DNA of 64,000 bases from an uncultured Bacteroides sp. GTDB taxonomy: Bacteria; Bacteroidota; Bacteroidia; Bacteroidales; Bacteroidaceae. The notes beneath the pieces are model-generated. The model searched no databases. It was not told the origin of the DNA and was given only the letters and a program-made list of their open reading frames with translations. The DNA is taken from the NCBI RefSeq assembly GCF_910586915.1, contig NZ_CAJULN010000004.1, forward strand, positions 62,001 to 126,000, given 5' to 3'. Positions 49,104 through 58,471 of the stretch are shown in pieces. Positions within the stretch are counted from its first letter, which is position 1; each line of letters opens with the position of its first letter. The position numbers and the translations under genes were made by a program.

Positions 49104-49136
49104 AATATTGGGTTAGTAATATAGGTAAATTCATGG

Positions 49137-49144
49137 CAAAATTA
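49137..49144 (-). promoter_or_regulatory. Probable -7 box of gltX
   Basis: On the minus strand TAATTTTG fits TAnnTTTG, 33 bases before the gltX start. A matching TTG at -33 was not seen; the region upstream is a long A/T run shared with the divergent HD-domain gene. Confidence 0.45.
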
Positions 49145-49196
49145 AACCTTTTTTTCCACACTATTGTTTTTTTTTGTACTTTTCGCAAAAATTTCA

Positions 49197-51275
49197 ATGG
49201 ATATGGAACATTTGAAGAAGAAAAAGAGTTTTTCATGGAGAGATTTGCTATATAAATCACTGTTGCTCATAAGTACGGTGGCCTTCATCGTCTATTTTCT
49301 ACCGCGCGACGGCAAGTTCAACTATCAATTTGACATAAACAAGCCGTGGAAATACGGACAACTGATAGCCACTTTCGACTTCCCCATCTATAAGAGCGAC
49401 GCAGTAGTGAAGAAGGAACAAGACAGCCTGATGGCGCTTTTCCAGCCTTATTACGAACTCGACAAAACTGTGGGAAAGGAAGCGATAGCCAAACTGAAGG
49501 AGAATTACCAAACGCACCTGAAAGGCCTGCTCCCTTCCGCAGACTACCTGCGCTACATCGAACGCACACTGAGAGAAATCTATGAGGCGGGAATCATTTC
49601 TACGGAGAATATACACCAACTGCACAAAGACAGTACTGCGTCCATCATGGTTATTGATGCTATCCTCGCCAACTCACGTCCCACAAATGATATTTATACC
49701 GTAAAAAAGGCCTACGAGCACCTGTTTTCGGCCGACTCCACCCACTTCAACCGGGAGATTCTCAGGCATTGCTCGCTGAACGACTACATCACTCCCAACC
49801 TTATCTTCGATGCAAAGAGAACCCAGACTGCCAAAGAAGAACTGCTGAACAGTTATTCGTGGGCAAACGGAATGGTAGTAAGCGGACAGAAAATTATCGA
49901 CCGGGGCGAAATCATCAGCCCCGATACCTATAATATATTGGAGTCGCTACGCAAAGAATCCATCAAGCGCAATGAATCGATGGAACAAAGCCGCCTGATA
50001 CTGGGCGGGCAAATCCTGTTTACAGGTATGCTGATACTCTGCTTCATGCTTTATCTCGACCTGTTCAGACAAGATTATTACGAACGGAAAGGCAGCCTGT
50101 CGCTGCTATTCACATTGATTGTGTTCTACAACATCGTCACGGCCTTTATGGTGTCGCACAACTTGTTCAATGTGTACATCATCCCCTATGCCATGTTACC
50201 CATCATCATCCGCGTATTCCTCGATTCGAGAACAGCGTTCCTGACGCACGTTGTCACCATATTGATTTGTTCCGTTTCACTGCGTTTCCCGCATGAGTTC
50301 ATTCTCACCCAGTTAGCAGCAGGAATGATTGCGATATTCAGTTTGAAAGAGCTCTCGCAAAGATCGCAGCTTTTCCGCACCGCCTTGTTGGTGATACTGA
50401 CGTATGCTGCCGTTTATTTCGCCTTCGAGCTGATGACGGAAAGCGGACTTTCAAACGACTTCTCCAAACTGAACATACGGATGTACACCTACTTCGTCAT
50501 CAACGGAATCTTATTGCTGTTTGCTTATCCGTTGTTGTTCCTGCTCGAAAAAATGTTCGGGTTTACTTCCAACGTGACGTTAGTGGAGCTATCCAATATC
50601 AACAACGACCTGTTGAGACAAATGTCCGAAACAGTGCCAGGCACATTCCAGCACTCCATGCAGGTTGCTAACCTTGCCGCCGAAGCCGCCATCCGCGTCG
50701 GTGCGAAAAGCCAGTTGGTGCGTACGGGAGCTTTGTATCACGACATAGGGAAAATGGAAAATCCGGCGTTCTTTACAGAAAACCAGTCGGGCGGCGTCAA
50801 CCCGCACAAGAACCTGGGATACGAACAGAGTGCGCAAGTTGTCATCAACCACGTCATCGACGGACTGAAACTTGCCGACAGACACAACCTGCCCAAAGCG
50901 GTGAAAGACTTTATCAGTACCCACCACGGACGGGGAAAAACCAAGTATTTCTATATTTCATGGAAGAATGAGCATCCGGACAAAGAGCCGAACGAAGAAC
51001 TGTTCACCTATCCCGGTCCAAATCCATTCAGCAAAGAACAAGCGATTCTGATGATGGCGGATGCAGTGGAGGCAGCATCGCGAAGCCTGCCGGAATATAC
51101 GGAAGAAAGTATCAGCAACCTGGTCGACAAGATTATCGATTCACAGGTTGCCGAAGGTTATTTCAAGGAGTGTCCCATCACGTTCAAAGACATTGCGACA
51201 GTGAAAGCCGTATTCAAAGAAAAACTGAAAATAGCTTATCACACCCGAATCAGCTATCCTGAGTTAAAGAAGTAA
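49197..51275 (+). CDS. 7TM-HD family membrane phosphodiesterase (PgpH-like)
   Basis: 692 residues from the ATG at 49197 (MDMEHLKKKKSFSWRDLLYK); an upstream open stretch is not needed. Order of parts: one N-terminal membrane segment, an extracytoplasmic domain (about 40-280), seven membrane helices (about 285-470) and a cytoplasmic HD domain. HD ligands are in FQHSMQVANLAAEAAI, TGALYHDIGKMENPAFFTEN, NHVIDGL and STHHGRGKTKYF. Such proteins in Firmicutes degrade cyclic di-AMP; the nucleotide used here is not proven. It diverges from gltX and overlaps the next gene's 3' end by 26 bases. Confidence 0.88.
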   Translation: MDMEHLKKKKSFSWRDLLYKSLLLISTVAFIVYFLPRDGKFNYQFDINKPWKYGQLIATFDFPIYKSDAVVKKEQDSLMALFQPYYELDKTVGKEAIAKLKENYQTHLKGLLPSADYLRYIERTLREIYEAGIISTENIHQLHKDSTASIMVIDAILANSRPTNDIYTVKKAYEHLFSADSTHFNREILRHCSLNDYITPNLIFDAKRTQTAKEELLNSYSWANGMVVSGQKIIDRGEIISPDTYNILESLRKESIKRNESMEQSRLILGGQILFTGMLILCFMLYLDLFRQDYYERKGSLSLLFTLIVFYNIVTAFMVSHNLFNVYIIPYAMLPIIIRVFLDSRTAFLTHVVTILICSVSLRFPHEFILTQLAAGMIAIFSLKELSQRSQLFRTALLVILTYAAVYFAFELMTESGLSNDFSKLNIRMYTYFVINGILLLFAYPLLFLLEKMFGFTSNVTLVELSNINNDLLRQMSETVPGTFQHSMQVANLAAEAAIRVGAKSQLVRTGALYHDIGKMENPAFFTENQSGGVNPHKNLGYEQSAQVVINHVIDGLKLADRHNLPKAVKDFISTHHGRGKTKYFYISWKNEHPDKEPNEELFTYPGPNPFSKEQAILMMADAVEAASRSLPEYTEESISNLVDKIIDSQVAEGYFKECPITFKDIATVKAVFKEKLKIAYHTRISYPELKK

Positions 51276-51720
51276 GCAGACCGGCACAGGCGTCTTCAAG
51301 AATATCAAGCACGTATTCAAAGCCTTCCGCCCCACCGTAATAGGGGTCGGGCACGTGGTCGGCAGGGATGCGGGTGCAATATTCCGTCATGCGGTGAATC
51401 TTTTTCCATTCTTGGGTAGAAGGGGCTTTATCTTTCAAATCATCTATGTTACGGTCGTCCATACCGATGATTAAATCGAAATTGTAAAAATCGTCCGTGC
51501 AGACGGGGCGCGAACGGTGTACCAGTTGATAGCCGCGCCGGGCTGCATGGGCACGCATCCGGCTGTCAGGCAACTCGCCCTGATGATAAGAAAGGATTCC
51601 GGCAGAGTCTATCAAAAATTCCTTTTCCAATCCGGCTTCTTTTATCAGATGGAGCATTACACCTTCTGCCGTGGAACTGCGGCAGATATTTCCTAAACAT
51701 ACGAAGAGTATCTTTTTCAT
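51250..51720 (-). CDS. Low-molecular-weight protein tyrosine phosphatase
   Basis: 156 residues from the ATG ending at 51720 (MKKILFVCLGNICRSSTAEG). The P-loop CLGNICRS has the nucleophilic cysteine and arginine of the CX5R motif. The general-acid aspartate is in DHVPDPYYGGAEGFEYVLDI near the C-terminus. It converges on, and overlaps, the HD-domain gene by 26 bases. Bacteroides genomes often carry such phosphatases near envelope genes; the substrate is unknown. Confidence 0.92.
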   Translation of the reverse strand: MKKILFVCLGNICRSSTAEGVMLHLIKEAGLEKEFLIDSAGILSYHQGELPDSRMRAHAARRGYQLVHRSRPVCTDDFYNFDLIIGMDDRNIDDLKDKAPSTQEWKKIHRMTEYCTRIPADHVPDPYYGGAEGFEYVLDILEDACAGLLTSLTQDS

Positions 51721-51741
51721 GACTTTATGTGTGCGGGGTTG

Positions 51742-51871
51742 CACCACAGAGGACACAGAGTCTCACGGAGTTTTCTTCTTATGAGTAACAGCCGCAGTTA
51801 CCACCGCTCATAAATGAACAGATTCATAAAAAAAGAAAAAAACTCTGTGAGACTCTGTACTCTCTGTGGTG
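51742..51871. repeat. Long inverted repeat with nested hairpins
   Basis: Two 33-base arms (51742-51774 and 51839-51871) match at 29 positions and share the run ACAGAGTCTCAC. The 64 bases between hold two nested pairs (TTATGAG with CTCATAA; GTAAC with GTTAC). It fills the spacer between the GH123 gene and the phosphatase gene. It may be a transcription terminator, or a copy of a dispersed palindromic element of the CACAGAG-type seen in many bacterial genomes. Confidence 0.8.
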
Positions 51872-51873
51872 AA

Positions 51874-53670
51874 TTAGAATGAATTCAACAGTTGATTAGC
51901 CTTGTTCACGGTCGCTGCCGCCGGAATCTCCGGCATATCGCCCAAACGGAACGGAGCCAGCATTTTTTCTATTTTCTTCAATCCGGCTTTATTGCCCTTT
52001 TGCTCAAACTCGCGACGAAGAATCGTTATTTTCTCGTGTGCCTGTATTCCTTCTATCAAGCGTTCAAAGCGGATGCAACTGCGTGCTCCAGGATATACCA
52101 TATAGGTATCTCCTGCCGCCCAAGTGCGGAAACGTGAATCGAGCAATGGTTCTACCGGCCAACTGTTATAAGCCCAACGCAGATAACCGTCCAACTGTTT
52201 CTTGGCCGAATAGAAACTTATCCAAACAGCCTCGGCAGGTTCGGAGAAAGTAAATGTATTGGGGTGCGCTTCGGTGCAACAAGTATAATAAGTAGTACGC
52301 TTATTCTCGGCTGCACGGCGGATACGTACATCCTCGGGGAATTCCTGACCGATGGCAATGCAATAGTCATATAAGTCCGGCTCTATCTCCGCATGATAAT
52401 TTCCAGCCAAAGAGACTTTGAAATTCGGGTCAGCCTTACGAATCACCTTAAGCGTTTTCTGCATCACCTCCATCGGACGTTCGTCCATAGCGATGGTACA
52501 GATGTCAAACCAGCCCTTTTCTTTCAGGTGTTTGGCGAAAGAAGTAAGCATTGCCACCCACATCTCTTCGTAGGCTTGTTCGCCCGGTGCGGTTTTCACA
52601 AACTTCAAAGAGTTGGTTGCCTGGTCGTAATATTGGAAAGAGAGTTTCCAGGGAACCATTGAGTAACAGTTAATCTGCTTGTCGATACCAACGCTCATCA
52701 TAAATTCCACCCAACGGTCGAAAATGGTATAATCAAAAGCCCATGTACCGTCGGCACGTTTCATCCAAGTGACCATCGTGTCGAAGTAATCTTCCGTCTG
52801 ACCGTTCCAGGGTTTATGCATCAGCGTGGCTGTGATAATTTTCTGTCCGGCATTTGCCAACATCTTCATCAACGGACGCATCGCCTCAAAATGCTCCTGA
52901 CTCCACAAAGGAACTTGATGATAACGGGCTACGGCATACGGACTCTGCCACAAATCGAGGTGGTAAGCCCATTCCGACGGCTGAGGGAGTTCGCGGGAAG
53001 AGACATTGATTTCGAGGTTCAGGCGTTGCAACAGGCGTGAACCGTCATTAATCAGCAGCTCTCCTTTGTATGCTCCGGGAACGGCAGCTTGCGGAATCCA
53101 GCACTGCACCCAAACGGGCTGAACGGTACGGGCGGGCAAAGCCATTGATTTCAGTTCCGGGTCGAACGGGTCTGCCACCAATAATGAATCATAATCTGCC
53201 GACTGACGATGACCGCACGCTCCTCTTCCGTCCTTGTTCAGTTCGTCCGTCATCACATAACGCACGAAAGCGGCAGTGAGCGACTCTTTCGGAAGTGTGT
53301 TTCCTTTTTTGTCCTTAAAATCGGAGAAGCAGAAGTTAAGGTCTTTCAGTTCTGTTCCCGTCCATACAACTGCCTGCGCATTCACCCGTTCGCCACGCCA
53401 ACCTTTTAAGGAGAGGTTTGTGTAAGCTCTCAACGAGGGAAGCTGATGTTTTGCATAGCGTACATCTGTGGTGCCCCAGGCAACCTGTGTCGTGGTGACT
53501 GCCGCCCATTCCTTATCGGACGGTACCATAGGATCGGGCAATTCCTGATAAGTTCCTAACGGAAACTTCGGTTGTCCTGTCGGGATTCCACACTGGGTCA
53601 CTCCTTGCTGGGCAAGCAGCGAACTCATACTAAATAGACTGGCTAAAGAAATAATAGTAAGTCGTTTCAT
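51874..53670 (-). CDS. Glycoside hydrolase family 123-type enzyme (DUF4091)
   Basis: 598 residues with a signal peptide (MKRLTIISLASLFSMSSLLA). A beta-sandwich N-terminal domain (about 60-225) precedes a TIM barrel (about 235-530). The Asp-Glu pair expected for substrate-assisted catalysis is D396-E397 in TIAMDERPMEVM. Aromatic residues typical of the pocket follow (TYYTCCTEAHPNTFTFSEPA). Characterised GH123 enzymes are beta-N-acetylgalactosaminidases acting on glycosphingolipids. No SusC/SusD pair is nearby, so it may act alone on host or dietary glycans. Confidence 0.85.
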   Translation of the reverse strand: MKRLTIISLASLFSMSSLLAQQGVTQCGIPTGQPKFPLGTYQELPDPMVPSDKEWAAVTTTQVAWGTTDVRYAKHQLPSLRAYTNLSLKGWRGERVNAQAVVWTGTELKDLNFCFSDFKDKKGNTLPKESLTAAFVRYVMTDELNKDGRGACGHRQSADYDSLLVADPFDPELKSMALPARTVQPVWVQCWIPQAAVPGAYKGELLINDGSRLLQRLNLEINVSSRELPQPSEWAYHLDLWQSPYAVARYHQVPLWSQEHFEAMRPLMKMLANAGQKIITATLMHKPWNGQTEDYFDTMVTWMKRADGTWAFDYTIFDRWVEFMMSVGIDKQINCYSMVPWKLSFQYYDQATNSLKFVKTAPGEQAYEEMWVAMLTSFAKHLKEKGWFDICTIAMDERPMEVMQKTLKVIRKADPNFKVSLAGNYHAEIEPDLYDYCIAIGQEFPEDVRIRRAAENKRTTYYTCCTEAHPNTFTFSEPAEAVWISFYSAKKQLDGYLRWAYNSWPVEPLLDSRFRTWAAGDTYMVYPGARSCIRFERLIEGIQAHEKITILRREFEQKGNKAGLKKIEKMLAPFRLGDMPEIPAAATVNKANQLLNSF

Positions 53671-53718
53671 TGTTGTTAGTTAAATTAATAAAGGTTATTA
53701 TAAGGGGGAATATTTTTA

Positions 53719-56175
53719 TCACATAGGGTCTACATCGTAATAGACAATCAGCGACTTGTAGCGTTCGTCCTCCATCATCTCGCGTTGAATGCGGAGAAGC
53801 AATTCGCGCGCCCGTGCCATCGGTGCATGGTGTTCAATCTTAAGCACTATCTTCTTTATAAACAGTGTTTGGATACGGGCAACCGGCGGTTTGTCCGGTC
53901 CCAGCACCCGATTGCCGAACACGGCGCGCAGTTTGTCAGCCATCGCTACCGCCATTTGGTCGAGCAACGCTTCGTTATGGTTTTTGAGATAGACGTATAC
54001 CAGACGATAGTAGGGCGGATAATGAAACATCTGACGTTCTGCCAGTTGTCCGCCCACCATCTCTTCGTAATCATTGGCTATGACCTTATGAATAATCGGA
54101 TGGTCGATGCTTTTGGTTTGCAACACAACCCGTCCGCGTTTGTTCTTGCGTCCGGCACGTCCGGAAACCTGCGCCATCAGTTGGAAGGCACGCTCGTAAG
54201 ACCGGAAGTCGGGATAGTTCAGCATGGTATCCGCATTGAGTATGCCGACGACACTTACATGATCGAAGTCCAGCCCTTTAGATACCATTTGCGTTCCGAT
54301 AAGTATATCGGTTTTTCCCTGCTGAAAGTTCTCGATAATCTTTTCGTAGGCGGCTCGGGTACGGGTAGTATCCAAGTCCATCCGCGCTACGGCAGCTTCA
54401 GGAAACAGTATTTTTATATCGTCTTCCACTTTTTCCGTACCGAAGCCACGGTTCACCAACTCCGTCCCTTCGCAGGCGGGGCAGGCTTTGGGCAGTTGGT
54501 AAGTATAGCCGCAGTAGTGGCAAGTCAGTTGGTTGATTCCTTTATGATAGGTAAGGCTCACATCGCAGTTCTTGCACTTCGGCACCCAACCGCAAGTGCG
54601 GCATTCCACCATCGGAGCAAATCCGCGACGGTTTTGAAAAAGAATCACCTGCTCCTTCTGCTCCAGGGCTTCCTTCATATATTGTATCAGAAGCGGCGAG
54701 AACTGCCCCACCATCCTCTTCTTGCGGTGCAATTCCTTTATATCGACCGGAATAATTTCCGGCAACTGAATTTCTTTATACCGCTCTTTCAGTTGTACGA
54801 AGCCGTACTTTCCGGTCATGGCGTTCTGCCACGTTTCGATGGATGGCGTTGCCGTTCCCAGCAACGTCTTGGCCCCATACATGGCGGCAAGGACGATGGC
54901 TGCATTGCGCGCATGATAACGCGGAGCGGGGTCTTGCTGCTTGTATGTATTTTCATGTTCCTCGTCTACAATCACCAGCCCTAACTTGCGGAAAGGCAGA
55001 AATACAGACGAGCGAACTCCGAGAATAATATCGTATCCATCCTCCCCGAGTTGTTTCTGCCATATTTCGACCCGTTCGGCGTCAGGGAACTTGGAGTGAT
55101 AAATGCCGAGCCGCGAACCGAATACGCGTTGCAGGCGTTCTGTTATCTGAGTGGTCAATGCTATTTCCGGCAATAAGTACAACACCTGTTCTCCCCGGCG
55201 GACGGCCTCTTCTATGAGATGAATGTATATCTCGGTCTTGCCACTGGAGGTCACTCCATGCAGGAGGCAGACATTCTTTTCACGGAAAGAGTGTAGAATC
55301 TCGTCGTGTGCCCGTTGCTGAAACTCATTCAATGCATTCAGCTCGCCCACCTCTTTTTCCTGCTTGTTCAGTCGGCCTATTTCGTGATGGTAAATCTCGA
55401 AAATCTTTTTGTCTACCAGTCCGTTCAATACGGCAGGAGCCACATTTGCCCGTTGCAGCAGTTCTTTTTTAGAGATTTCTTTGGGAGTGCCGTTGCCCAA
55501 AAGACCCGAACATTCTACATATTTCATAAGGAGCGCCAACTGCTTCGGGGCACGCGAGAGGATATCGAACAGAATATGCAGCCGCTTCTCGTCGGTAGTT
55601 CCGGCAAGGCGCACACGTGCCTCGGTCTTGGGCTTGTAGGTGCGCTTCAATTCTTCTTTCACGAAAATGGCTTCTTTGTCGAGCAGGGACTTGATGACCG
55701 TAAGGATGTTTTTAAGGCCGCTCTCCTTCTCCAACTTAGTGACGCACTGCTGCGCATCTACCGCCAGCAAATCCAGAATGCGCTGTTCGCGTTCGGACAA
55801 AGGTGCGTCGGCTTCAAAGTCGGGGTTGTATTCCACCATCGTTTCGCTTTCCAGTTTCAGCCCCGAGGGCAATGCCGCTTTATATACGTCTCCCTGTGTG
55901 CAGAGATAATAATCGGCTATCCATTTCCAAAACTTGAATTGTTCGGACAATAAAATAGGAGAAGCATCCAGCAGTGCCGATATTTCTTTCACTTCATATT
56001 CTGCCGGAGCGCAATAGTGGACATTGCGGACGATAGCCGTATAGAACTTCTTCCGTCCGAAAGGAACTACCACACGGCAGCCTGTCTTCACTTCTTCCGC
56101 ATACTCGTCGGGCAAAGAGTAGGTAAAACTCTTCGGAAGGGGAAGCGGCAATATGACATCTACATATTTTTTCAT
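53719..56175 (-). CDS. priA: Primosomal replication restart helicase PriA
   Basis: 818 residues from the ATG ending at 56175 (MKKYVDVILPLPLPKSFTYS). The upstream open frame to 56235 crosses a terminator and was rejected. The N-terminal 3'-DNA-binding domain is followed by the helicase core with Walker A GVTSSGKT (307-314) and DEEH (404-407). Zinc-binding cysteines are in CRTCGWVPKCKNCDVSLTYH and CHYCGY, CPAC, inserted in the helicase. It restarts stalled forks. The start is close behind a promoter. Confidence 0.96.
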   Translation of the reverse strand: MKKYVDVILPLPLPKSFTYSLPDEYAEEVKTGCRVVVPFGRKKFYTAIVRNVHYCAPAEYEVKEISALLDASPILLSEQFKFWKWIADYYLCTQGDVYKAALPSGLKLESETMVEYNPDFEADAPLSEREQRILDLLAVDAQQCVTKLEKESGLKNILTVIKSLLDKEAIFVKEELKRTYKPKTEARVRLAGTTDEKRLHILFDILSRAPKQLALLMKYVECSGLLGNGTPKEISKKELLQRANVAPAVLNGLVDKKIFEIYHHEIGRLNKQEKEVGELNALNEFQQRAHDEILHSFREKNVCLLHGVTSSGKTEIYIHLIEEAVRRGEQVLYLLPEIALTTQITERLQRVFGSRLGIYHSKFPDAERVEIWQKQLGEDGYDIILGVRSSVFLPFRKLGLVIVDEEHENTYKQQDPAPRYHARNAAIVLAAMYGAKTLLGTATPSIETWQNAMTGKYGFVQLKERYKEIQLPEIIPVDIKELHRKKRMVGQFSPLLIQYMKEALEQKEQVILFQNRRGFAPMVECRTCGWVPKCKNCDVSLTYHKGINQLTCHYCGYTYQLPKACPACEGTELVNRGFGTEKVEDDIKILFPEAAVARMDLDTTRTRAAYEKIIENFQQGKTDILIGTQMVSKGLDFDHVSVVGILNADTMLNYPDFRSYERAFQLMAQVSGRAGRKNKRGRVVLQTKSIDHPIIHKVIANDYEEMVGGQLAERQMFHYPPYYRLVYVYLKNHNEALLDQMAVAMADKLRAVFGNRVLGPDKPPVARIQTLFIKKIVLKIEHHAPMARARELLLRIQREMMEDERYKSLIVYYDVDPM

Positions 56176-56183
56176 TGACGTCG

Positions 56184-56191
56184 CAAAGATA
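56184..56191 (-). promoter_or_regulatory. -7 box of the priA promoter
   Basis: On the minus strand TATCTTTG fits TAnnTTTG and sits directly after the terminator T-run. With the usual spacing the transcript would start near 56177, only about 2 bases before the priA ATG, which suggests a near-leaderless mRNA. No clear TTG was found at -33. Confidence 0.55.
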
Positions 56192-56192
56192 T

Positions 56193-56225
56193 AAAAAAAG
56201 AGGCTTCCGACAGCCGGAAGCCTCT
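56193..56225 (-). terminator. Intrinsic terminator of the outer-membrane barrel gene
   Basis: Perfect 11-base arms (56199-56209 and 56215-56225, AGAGGCTTCCG and its complement) with a 5-base loop are followed on the minus strand by a run of seven T. It starts 30 bases after the stop of the barrel gene. Confidence 0.92.
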
Positions 56226-56254
56226 GGTTCTGCAATGTTAAAAGAAATGTTTTA

Positions 56255-56854
56255 TCAGAAGATGTAAGCTACAGACACTTGCCAGGTCTTGGTTTTATAA
56301 GAACCTGCCATATTTTCAATACCTGCAAAACTTTCAAAATCCGCAGTATCGCCCAACGGGATGTTATAATTGGCACCTACCTGCAAGTGGTTGAGCAATT
56401 TCACACCTGCGCCGAGGTTAATGCCGACTTCTGCTTTCTTCTTGTCGATTCCCGATTTCTTTTCAAAGTCGAAATAAAAATCAGGACCGGCTGCCAGATA
56501 AACACCCAGCAAACTTCCCAAACCGAAGGTGTACTTCAAATTGACCGGAATGTCGACACCGTTCTGCTTGATGGTGTATTCCTTCTCTTTTTCTTCCGGA
56601 GTTACCGTTACACCTCTTTGGGCAAACAGTAAAGAAGCATCCACGCCCAACCCGATAACCGGAATGGTAAATTCCGCCATCGGCCCGATGAAGAAGCCGG
56701 TGAAGTTGTCTTTCCTGAAGTTGTCGCCCACATTGGAGAAACTTGCTTTCGACAGGTTCAAACCACCTTTTACACCAAAATGCAACTGTGCCTGGGCAGG
56801 CATTGCCATAGCGATGCATACGGCAATCATTAAAGCACTAAAAATCTTTTTCAT
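56255..56854 (-). CDS. Outer membrane beta-barrel protein (porin family, PF13568-type)
   Basis: 199 residues with a signal peptide (MKKIFSALMIAVCIAMAMPA). The mature part begins LHFGVKGGLNLSKASFSNVG and has alternating hydrophobic strands; the C-terminus ends in YKTKTWQVSVAYIF, with a terminal phenylalanine as in outer-membrane barrels. It resembles the small OmpX/OmpW-like barrels of Bacteroidetes, whose function is mostly unknown. It has its own promoter and terminator, so it is a single-gene unit. Confidence 0.85.
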   Translation of the reverse strand: MKKIFSALMIAVCIAMAMPAQAQLHFGVKGGLNLSKASFSNVGDNFRKDNFTGFFIGPMAEFTIPVIGLGVDASLLFAQRGVTVTPEEKEKEYTIKQNGVDIPVNLKYTFGLGSLLGVYLAAGPDFYFDFEKKSGIDKKKAEVGINLGAGVKLLNHLQVGANYNIPLGDTADFESFAGIENMAGSYKTKTWQVSVAYIF

Positions 56855-56879
56855 AAATTCACGTGTTTATAATTCGGGG

Positions 56880-56911
56880 CAAAGATAGAGAAAAATACGT
56901 ATATCTGTCAA
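56880..56911 (-). promoter_or_regulatory. Promoter of the outer membrane barrel gene
   Basis: On the minus strand TATCTTTG (56880-56887) fits TAnnTTTG, with TTG (56909-56911) 21 bases upstream; that TTG overlaps the end of aspA. The start point would be near 56873. Confidence 0.75.
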
Positions 56912-58341
56912 TTATTCGGGTGAATATCAAGTTTCACCGGCTTTATCATATTCTCCGGTTTGAGGATGGTATCCAAATCTTCTTTGGAAAGAATACCATG
57001 CTCCAATACCAGTTCGTAGACTCCCTTGCCCGTCTCCTGTGCCTCTTTGGCAATCTGTGTAGCGTGCTTGTATCCGATGACCGGGTTCAAGGCCGTCACC
57101 ACTGCGATGCTGTTGTGCACATCCCGACGGCATTTTTCCTCATTGGCCGTGATACCGTCCACGCACAGCGTACGCAAGGTATCAAAACCATTCATGAACA
57201 GGTCGGCAGATTCAAAACAACATTGCGCCATCACCGGTTCCATTGCATTGAGTTCCATTTGGGCAGCTTCGCCGCTCATGGCGACACAGAGGTCGTTTCC
57301 TATTACCTTATAGGCTATCTGGTTCATCACTTCGGGGATTACCGGATTTACCTTTCCAGGCATGATGGAAGAACCGGGCTGCATGGCCGGCAAGTTAATC
57401 TCGCCCAATCCGCAACGAGGCCCGGAGGCCAGCAGCCGCAGGTCGTTGCATATCTTATTCATCTTGACAGCCACCCGTCGCATGGCGGCCGAATAGCCTA
57501 CCATGCAGGAGGTGTCCGAAGTGGCTCCTATCAGGTCGGCGGCCAGTTTTATATCCAGTCCGGTGATTTCACGCAGGGCGGCGATACACTTTTCGGCATA
57601 TCCGGGCTCGGCGGCGATACCCGTGCCGATGGCAGTTGCCCCCATATTGACCGTCAGAAAATCCCGGGCGGCAAAGTCGAGATGCTTTACTTCATCTTCC
57701 AAGATGCTCGCAAATGCGTGGAACGTCTGCCCGAGGGTCATCGGCACGGCGTCTTCCAACTGGGTGCGCCCTATCTTAATCACATGGGCAAACTCCTCTC
57801 CTTTCCTGCGGAAAGATTCTATCAGCAGGGTGAAATGTTCGAGCAGTTGCAGGTGGGTGTAATATAGGCCTATGTGGATGGCGGTAGGATAAGCGTCGTT
57901 GGTAGACTGCGAACGGTTCACATGGTCGTTGGGCGAACAATAGCGGTATTCGCCGCGCTGATGTCCTAACAGCTCCAATGCGCGGTTGGCTATCACCTCA
58001 TTGGCGTTCATGTTGGTCGTAGTTCCGGCTCCTCCCTGAATCATGTCGACGGGAAATTGTTCGTGGTGTTTTCCCTCAAGGATTTCCTTACAGGCTTTCA
58101 GGATAGCGTCCGCCTGTTCTTCGGTGAGCAATCCTAATTGGCGGTTGGCAATGGCAGCTCCCATTTTCGTGAAGGCCAACGCCTGAATGAACAAAGGGTA
58201 CTCATTCAAATGAAACTTGCTGATTCGAAAGTTTTCAATCCCACGGAGTGTCTGTACTCCATACAATGCTGTTTCGGGCACTTCACGACTTCCAATCAAG
58301 TCGCTCTCCGTGCGAGTTTTTTTTGATAAATTCTGTTCCAT
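56908..58341 (-). CDS. aspA: Aspartate ammonia-lyase (aspartase)
   Basis: 477 residues, full length. It converts L-aspartate to fumarate and ammonia. It has the fumarase/aspartase superfamily signature GSSIMPGKVNPVIPEVMNQ with the catalytic serine, and the regions MIQGGAGTTTNMNANEVIAN and TGIAAEPGYAEKCIAAL. It is divergent from the dcuB-ansB-porin operon across 389 bases containing a repeat array. Confidence 0.96.
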   Translation of the reverse strand: MEQNLSKKTRTESDLIGSREVPETALYGVQTLRGIENFRISKFHLNEYPLFIQALAFTKMGAAIANRQLGLLTEEQADAILKACKEILEGKHHEQFPVDMIQGGAGTTTNMNANEVIANRALELLGHQRGEYRYCSPNDHVNRSQSTNDAYPTAIHIGLYYTHLQLLEHFTLLIESFRRKGEEFAHVIKIGRTQLEDAVPMTLGQTFHAFASILEDEVKHLDFAARDFLTVNMGATAIGTGIAAEPGYAEKCIAALREITGLDIKLAADLIGATSDTSCMVGYSAAMRRVAVKMNKICNDLRLLASGPRCGLGEINLPAMQPGSSIMPGKVNPVIPEVMNQIAYKVIGNDLCVAMSGEAAQMELNAMEPVMAQCCFESADLFMNGFDTLRTLCVDGITANEEKCRRDVHNSIAVVTALNPVIGYKHATQIAKEAQETGKGVYELVLEHGILSKEDLDTILKPENMIKPVKLDIHPNN

Positions 58342-58471
58342 ATCGGTTGTTTTCGTTAGTCCTTAATATAACCAACCGGCGAGGGTATTGTTTTTACAAA
58401 CAGGCAAAAGATTGTCCGCCATCTTCCGGAAGCTGCCAAATGCGGTTTTTACACACTAATAATCAAGTAGT

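Noticed and set aside
53785..54984. A 399-codon open frame antisense to priA
   Set aside because: Composition and lack of motifs show it is a shadow of priA, whose helicase motifs lie on the opposite strand.
56863..57867. A 334-codon open frame antisense to aspA
   Set aside because: It is rich in histidine and glycine as expected from the reverse of aspartase codons, with no family match by eye.
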